Shown one piece after another: positions 59,847 to 64,000 of a stretch of DNA of 64,000 bases. The translations under genes were made by a program, and so were the position numbers. The first letter of the stretch is position 1; each line of letters starts with the position of its first letter. This DNA is from Clarireedia homoeocarpa (Eukaryota; Ascomycota; Leotiomycetes; Helotiales; Rutstroemiaceae): assembly GCA_001465935.1 (NCBI GenBank), contig LNKV01000013.1, forward strand, positions 124,001 through 188,000, read 5' to 3'. The notes under the pieces are model-generated. The model had not been told where the DNA came from. It was given only the letters and a program-made list of their open reading frames with translations, and searched no databases.

Positions 59847-62030
59847 CTACAAACCATCAAGCAACCCCTCCTCCCTGAATACCTCCAGGACTTCTCCAAC
59901 TAGAACCATATGTCCTGTAACTAATATATGCCCCGCTTTGCCTCCTTCTCTTCCCCGAGTTATATCTTCTTTTCCTACTCCCCCTGCTTCTTTCCGAGTC
60001 CCCATTCCCCGCACAACAGCTATCGCCTCCTTTACACTCTTTACAATCGAGATTCGGCATCCAGGGTATGCGAGCGCGCAGACGGACTGGTAGGAGTGAA
60101 GGATGGGGGTGGATGTGGGGAGATAATCGTCTTTTGTGGAGTCTAAAGAGGGGAGAGTGGAATATTTGGCGGAGGAGAGGAATATGAAGTTTATTGGGGG
60201 TGGGGAAAGGGATTGGGAGGAGGGAGAGAAAGATAGAGTTTTAAGGTGGGCGATGAGTTGAACGAATATGGCGAGACGGTCCTTGGTGGGGGGGTTGTTA
60301 AAGAGGAGGGTAAGGGGGAGGTGAGGTCTGTGATAGATAGGGGTATTAATTATTTTTGTTATAGTAAGGGTAGGGAAGTGAGGGGGATAGTGAAAGAAAA
60401 ATTTAAAGAAACACAAGAAAGGGACGACATACCTCTCACTATTCCTAACCCATTTGGCAAACCAATCAGCCGCAATGGGCATAGACATCTCGTTATGCGC
60501 ACCATCCAAATACCATATTCTCTCTCCCTCATAAACTTTTTGGAACCTTCCCAGGAGCTTAAACCCCCTCACACCTTCCCTAATATCCTCATTACTCAAG
60601 CTCTCCCCGTCTCCGTGTACCACTCTCAATAACTCATTCACCAATTTTATCGCCAACGCACAATTCTTTCTCATAACCGGTGTCTCCAAAACCCCCTCCC
60701 CAATCGGTAACCGTCCCTCTACGCTCCCCTCTCCCACAAACTCCACCTCTGTCCCCCTTTCCCTCGCCCTCTCCCGCAAAACCCTCTCCACCACCTCCTC
60801 CCCCTTCAACGCAAACGCCCTCGCCCCTCCCCTAATAATCCCCCCCTTATGCCACGCCACGTCTTCTATCCCCGGCCCCAACACCCTCACATGATCCATC
60901 CCAATTGCCGCCACCCCCGCCACCTTCACCGCCTCACCCAACACCCGCGTGGAGTCAAACTCCCCGCCCGAATGCGTCTCGTAAACCGCCATCTGCACGC
61001 CTTGGGTCGCGAAGACATGGATTGAGAGAAGATCGAGCAGCTGCATGTAGCGGGGACGGGCGGGCTCGGGGAGCGTGGAGAGGAGTTTCCAGATGTGGAA
61101 GAGGGAGGTAGCGAAGAGGGAGGCGGAGATGGGGCGGTTGTTTATGAGGATGCGTTCACGGAGGGTCGTGAGATGCGGGGAGATGAAGAGACCGATTTTG
61201 GGGGGGAAGGTGGGGCGGATGCGGTGGGAGTGGCTGGTTAGCAGGGAGGAGGCGAATGTACATGTGGAACCTTTGCCTTTGGTCCCGGATACGTGGATTG
61301 CGTAGAAAGGGGGAGTCTGGTTTTGCGGGTTATGGACGTTAGTTGTGTGGTGTGGTTGGGTTGGGTTCGGGATTTTGGTGAGAAAGGGTTGTGTTTTGCG
61401 ACTATGCACATTCAAGGATTGAGCAAAAGTGAACAACTCACTTCATATCCGATAACTTTTAACCACTCCTTCATACCCTCCGATCTCGGCTTTCCTTTCA
61501 ACTGAGCTCTGACTTTCTTCTCCGTGGTATCAGAGCTTACTTTGATAGAAGTAGCAGTAGCAGTAGCAGTAGCAGACGGATCTCTCATCCTACGCCTACT
61601 TTCGAGGAGCTCGACGGCTTGCTGTAATGAGTGATATTTAGCATGGCAACCTACACATGCAGATCTTGGAACGTAGAAAGTAAAACGTGCAACTGACCTT
61701 GTATAGCTCGGAATCATCGCTTTCATTTTCATGATTCTCGAGTATTATATTTTCTGGTTTCTCTTGCTCAGAGCCTTTCACTCCATTTTCACGAACTGGT
61801 AAAATTCCATTCCTATTTTCATCGGCAATTGATCCCTTCCTATTGTTTTTCCAGAAGCCAATCCGCTGGTTCGTACCATTGATGCCAGGGAGAAGGTCAC
61901 TCGTGTTTGGACTCGTAGTAATCATCATTCTGATATTCATCAAATGTCTTCTCCAGATCACTTGTCTAAACCTCCCCACAGATGACATCGGCACACTATA
62001 TACCAACATCGGCACACTATATACCAACAT
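59847..62030 (-). CDS. Folylpolyglutamate synthase (FPGS), four exons
   Basis: Exons 62030-61698, 61621-61442, 61316-60433 and 60327-59847 on the minus strand join in frame to about 625 residues. It adds glutamates to tetrahydrofolates, an ATP-dependent Mur-ligase-type reaction that retains folate for one-carbon metabolism. Visible motifs, in order: LYKQAVELLESRRR and EGMKEWLKVIGYE; P-loop HVSGTKGKGSTC; GLFISPHLTTLRERI; the folate-side block YETHSGGEFDSTRV; GMDHVRVLGPGIEDVAWHKGG; WYLDGAHNEMSM; LLFNNPPTKDR; and ILVTGHMVLVGEVL at the C-terminus. The first 35 residues are basic and free of acidic residues in the region FRQVIWRRHLMNIRMM, consistent with a mitochondrial targeting peptide. In-frame ATGs at 62030, 62009 and 61988 follow from a 21-bp duplication. 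Exon 2 contains a GTAGCA run encoding alternating Ala-Thr. Confidence 0.88.
61986..62030 (-). repeat. 21-bp duplication spanning the FPGS start codon
   Basis: The 21-bp unit ACATCGGCACACTATATACCA (given on the plus strand) occurs twice in tandem. On the coding strand each copy contributes ATG and the residues MLVYSVP, so the gene has three closely spaced in-frame ATGs. This could alter leader length or start choice without disturbing the reading frame. Confidence 0.8.
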
Positions 62031-62490
62031 CTAACACTGATTTAACCATAAGGTAACGCGCAGTAATTTGCGCGCGGCTATGAACTTCATCGAAATTCTA
62101 TAAACATCTCCTCTTTAGCTGATTTTACCGCGCAATCCCACAGGATTTTGATCGAGCGGCTAGCCAAATCATCAGCACTATTTTCCCACCAAGCTTCGGT
62201 GGATTGGCAATGCGAGATGACGGCTGTTGTGTTATCCCCTGTGTATGCATCCTTTGAATTGGCTGCCGAGATAGGTCTCGTTGTTGGTGACCCGTTAGGC
62301 TATGCTGTGCATTCCTAGCATCGAGAGGTATCTCGGACTTTTTATCGCATAGCAAGAAATCAAAGATATATCTGTAATCACCCGGAAGCTAATCGATTCA
62401 ACCTGCTGGGTTCCTCCTCCAGATAGGTACAGTAGATGTTGGCGATGAGGAACATTTCGCTAAATTGAAATCTCAGAATAGCTTAAATAG
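62031..62490. other. Upstream region of FPGS
   Basis: About 460 nt without a supported gene; presumably the promoter of the minus-strand FPGS gene. The 76-codon minus-strand frame at 62125-62355 has no recognisable domain. Confidence 0.4.
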
Positions 62491-62790
62491 TGTTGGAACC
62501 ACTAAAAGCGGGGTAGGTGGGGCGGGGGCCCACTACCCTAAACTGAACGTCGTAGTGATCAATTAGGCTTACGAAGCCTATGAATTCAGGCTTACGAAGC
62601 CTATGACAAATAGGCTTGAGAGGCCTATAAATATAGCTAGTCCTTCCCACTGTAGATAGAAATTAAGACAGTTGAATCAAGCATCATTTGCACCTATTGT
62701 TAAATCCATTGAAGCCTATAAGTACTACGCATAGTGTACTACCCGCTGAAGACCGCCAAAAAATAGCACAAGCAATTCACCGAAAACCCA
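62491..62790 (+). mobile_element. LTR-like remnant (possible solo LTR)
   Basis: The stretch begins TGTTGGAACC, the kind of 5' end common in fungal Ty1/copia LTRs. It contains an internal palindromic repeat AGGCTTACGAAGCCT (at about 62568 and 62591, with a degenerate third copy near 62614), followed by a TATAAATATAG promoter-like box. The right boundary is not clear: no CAACA end with a matching target duplication is visible, so the end given is an estimate. There is no gag or pol nearby. It fits an old solo LTR; an unrelated AT-rich promoter with repeats is the alternative. Confidence 0.4.
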
Positions 62791-62802
62791 GTTTGGGTAG
62801 TG

Positions 62803-62967
62803 ATGCCACCTGATTCCGGTGTTCGCACTTTTGCATTCACTGTAATGGTAAGCTCGCTAGCAGGGCTTCTTATATACATAACCTACAGCTACTATAGGAA
62901 AGAATCAACTACAATTCCGGATAAGGTCACTCACTGGTTTAGGCCAACCAAAAAAATTCTTTCCTGA
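62803..62967 (+). CDS. Small ORF: 54-residue single-pass membrane protein candidate
   Basis: An ATG-started frame of 54 codons encodes MPPDSGVRTF, then a strong hydrophobic segment (AFTVMVSSLAGLLIYITYSY), then a basic tail (YRKESTTIPDKVTHWFRPTK). It would be a short N-out or tail-anchored-like membrane peptide. It lies just right of the LTR-like remnant and has no neighbour on its strand. There is no homology I recognise, and a hydrophobic frame this short can arise by chance; kept because the layout of hydrophobic core plus basic flank is tidy. Confidence 0.25.
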   Translation: MPPDSGVRTFAFTVMVSSLAGLLIYITYSYYRKESTTIPDKVTHWFRPTKKILS

Positions 62968-63738
62968 CCGCATTTCGACACAGCAGAGTAGAAACGTTCG
63001 TACAGCTCGCGAAGGAGCCACCGACTCCTGAAAAGTCGCACTTTCAAGCCATGCAAGAAAAGCACAGCGCTGAAGTCAATCCAAATACAACTCGTCATCG
63101 GTCCAACTCTACGAATTCGACAACCACCATGCGGACCTAGAACACAACGGCCACAACCCTACATGACACTAATAACCCTACGCCGGAAACAGTTTATCGC
63201 AAGGTGGGCGTTGACCGCAAAAAGTTTTTTTTTTTTTCCTCGTGTAATCTTGAATGCAATACACAGAACGGCCGCTGGGTCACCCGCCGAGTTGGGAGGC
63301 CTGTTCCATGTCCATGGGAAGTTTTCCATATTGTATTGGAATCGTGTGAATAACCAATGGCTGTTCATCTGTATGCTTCCAACAGCCAAATCTCGGCCGA
63401 AAATCGCCGGCGATGTATCCGCGTATCTGGGAGCAGTTTTAGATACGGTGCACTATCCACTTAGCCATGTCTCGTGTATGAGTTTTGACGTGAGGGCGAC
63501 TCCATATCGTCGACTAATGGCCCTGGCAGTCAGTGCTGAATGTGTTGGATATAGTGTATGGGACTGGGCGTTTGTTAACTTGTTGGTCCGAAGTGTATAA
63601 GGCACAGTTTAACACCCTTACTATACCCTTCTTTTTGTATCATTCAAACACATTTTAAAATTGACTTTGCATGACATACCTCATAATCCATTACTGTAAA
63701 TCATTTCCAAGCCACTCGCGCTATCTCACTTGCCAAGC
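62968..63738. other. Region with no supported gene
   Basis: A 145-codon plus-strand frame (63163-63600) has no recognisable domain and contains a poly-T run encoding Phe repeats, so I do not call it. TTCCAACA at 63377-63384 is the reverse complement of the LTR-like start at 62491, but without flanking duplications. Sequence close to 63738 is probably promoter for the right-edge ORF. Confidence 0.35.
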
Positions 63739-64000
63739 ATGCCTTCCCAACCCAGTTCTTCAAAGCACAAAGCTACTCAGCCTGGAGAACCTCAGAAGAA
63801 CCGCTCAGGTAAAGGGACTGTTGCTAAAGCCAGCGCACCAACGAGTTTACCCGAGCGAACCAAAGCTACTACAACTACTGCTGCTAAGAAATCTAGTGGT
63901 TCAACCGGAAGCAGTTCAAAAGGTACACACAAAACCAACCCCATCGCAACAGAAGCTCAACCACGCGTATCACGAGGTAAGCACCAAGAAACAGACAAGG
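63739..64000 (+). CDS. N-terminus of an unrecognised Ser/Thr/Lys-rich protein, cut by the right edge
   Basis: From an ATG at 63739 the frame stays open for 87 codons to the window end. It encodes MPSQPSSSKHKATQPGEPQK and continues Ser/Thr/Lys/Ala-rich with no hydrophobic segments, as in many disordered nuclear or regulatory proteins. GT-containing donor-like sequences (GGTAAAGG, GGTAAGCA) mean an intron could begin inside. No family can be named. Confidence 0.4.
   Translation, partial: MPSQPSSSKHKATQPGEPQKNRSGKGTVAKASAPTSLPERTKATTTTAAKKSSGSTGSSSKGTHKTNPIATEAQPRVSRGKHQETDK

Noticed and set aside
61525..61536. TGGTATCAGAGC, identical to the usual Ty1/copia primer-binding site
   Set aside because: It lies inside FPGS exon 2, in frame with well-conserved protein on both sides, and has no LTR end (CA) before it; the match is most likely coincidence.
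62491..63384. TGTTGGAA at 62491 and TTCCAACA at 63377 as ends of one 894-bp element
   Set aside because: The eight-base inverted match has no target-site duplication and no internal element genes; an eight-base match over 900 nt is weak evidence.
63163..63600. 145-codon plus-strand frame
   Set aside because: No domain, includes a poly-T run encoding a Phe stretch, and lies in repeat-flanked sequence; insufficient support.
1..64000. tRNA, rRNA or CRISPR features
   Set aside because: I saw no cloverleaf with matching A and B boxes, no rRNA-like sequence, and no regular direct-repeat/spacer arrays; the tandem arrays present have no unique spacers.

Overview
This window is nuclear DNA from a filamentous ascomycete (Pezizomycotina). 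The genes carry short introns, mostly 45-125 nt, with GTRNGT donors, CTAAC-type branch sites and YAG acceptors. Gene density is moderate, and the set includes families typical of Pezizomycotina: a Fungal_trans_2 regulator, a TRP-like/FLC membrane protein, and a giant leashin/involucrin-repeat Woronin-body tether. A leotiomycete such as a Sclerotiniaceae member would fit, but that placement is inference only.

Layout: (1) 1-339 (-) is the N-terminus of an unrecognised gene running off the left edge. (2) 2998-5242 (+) is a seven-exon fungal transcription-factor gene with no visible zinc cluster. (3) 5243-7217 is microsatellite-rich intergenic DNA. (4) 7218-9437 (-) is an intronless kelch-like single-pass membrane protein. 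(5) 9438-20987 is a gene-poor 11.5-kb tract. It holds a decayed SNF2-helicase fragment (16671-17213 plus degenerate sequence to about 17900), flanked on both sides by dispersed copies of a short motif, GAGATRTGCAACAAA, and ending in a composite satellite with a 9-bp minisatellite. (6) 20988-23319 (-) is a TRP-like/flavin-carrier family protein. (7) 26902-32235 (+) is a 15-exon, full-length ABCB multidrug-type transporter of about 1,299 residues. (8) 34028-54336 (+) is a 20.3-kb two-exon gene encoding about 6,749 residues, best read as leashin (LAH). Its centre is built from several unrelated tandem arrays and repeated Lys-rich modules. (9) 57284-59195 (+) is a six-exon high-affinity nitrate transporter of the NRT2/CrnA type. 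(10) 59847-62030 (-) is a four-exon folylpolyglutamate synthase converging on it. (11) 62031-64000 holds an LTR-like remnant, a 54-codon transmembrane ORF, and the start of an unfinished ORF at the right edge.

The genes do not form an obvious pathway cluster; nitrate uptake, folate polyglutamylation, drug efflux and septal-pore plugging are ordinary neighbouring housekeeping or accessory functions. The most interesting structures are the modular leashin spacer (including a 16-unit, exactly 39-bp array) and the repeated-motif field around the SNF2 relic. Exon models come from reading frames and splice consensus by eye; no database search was run.
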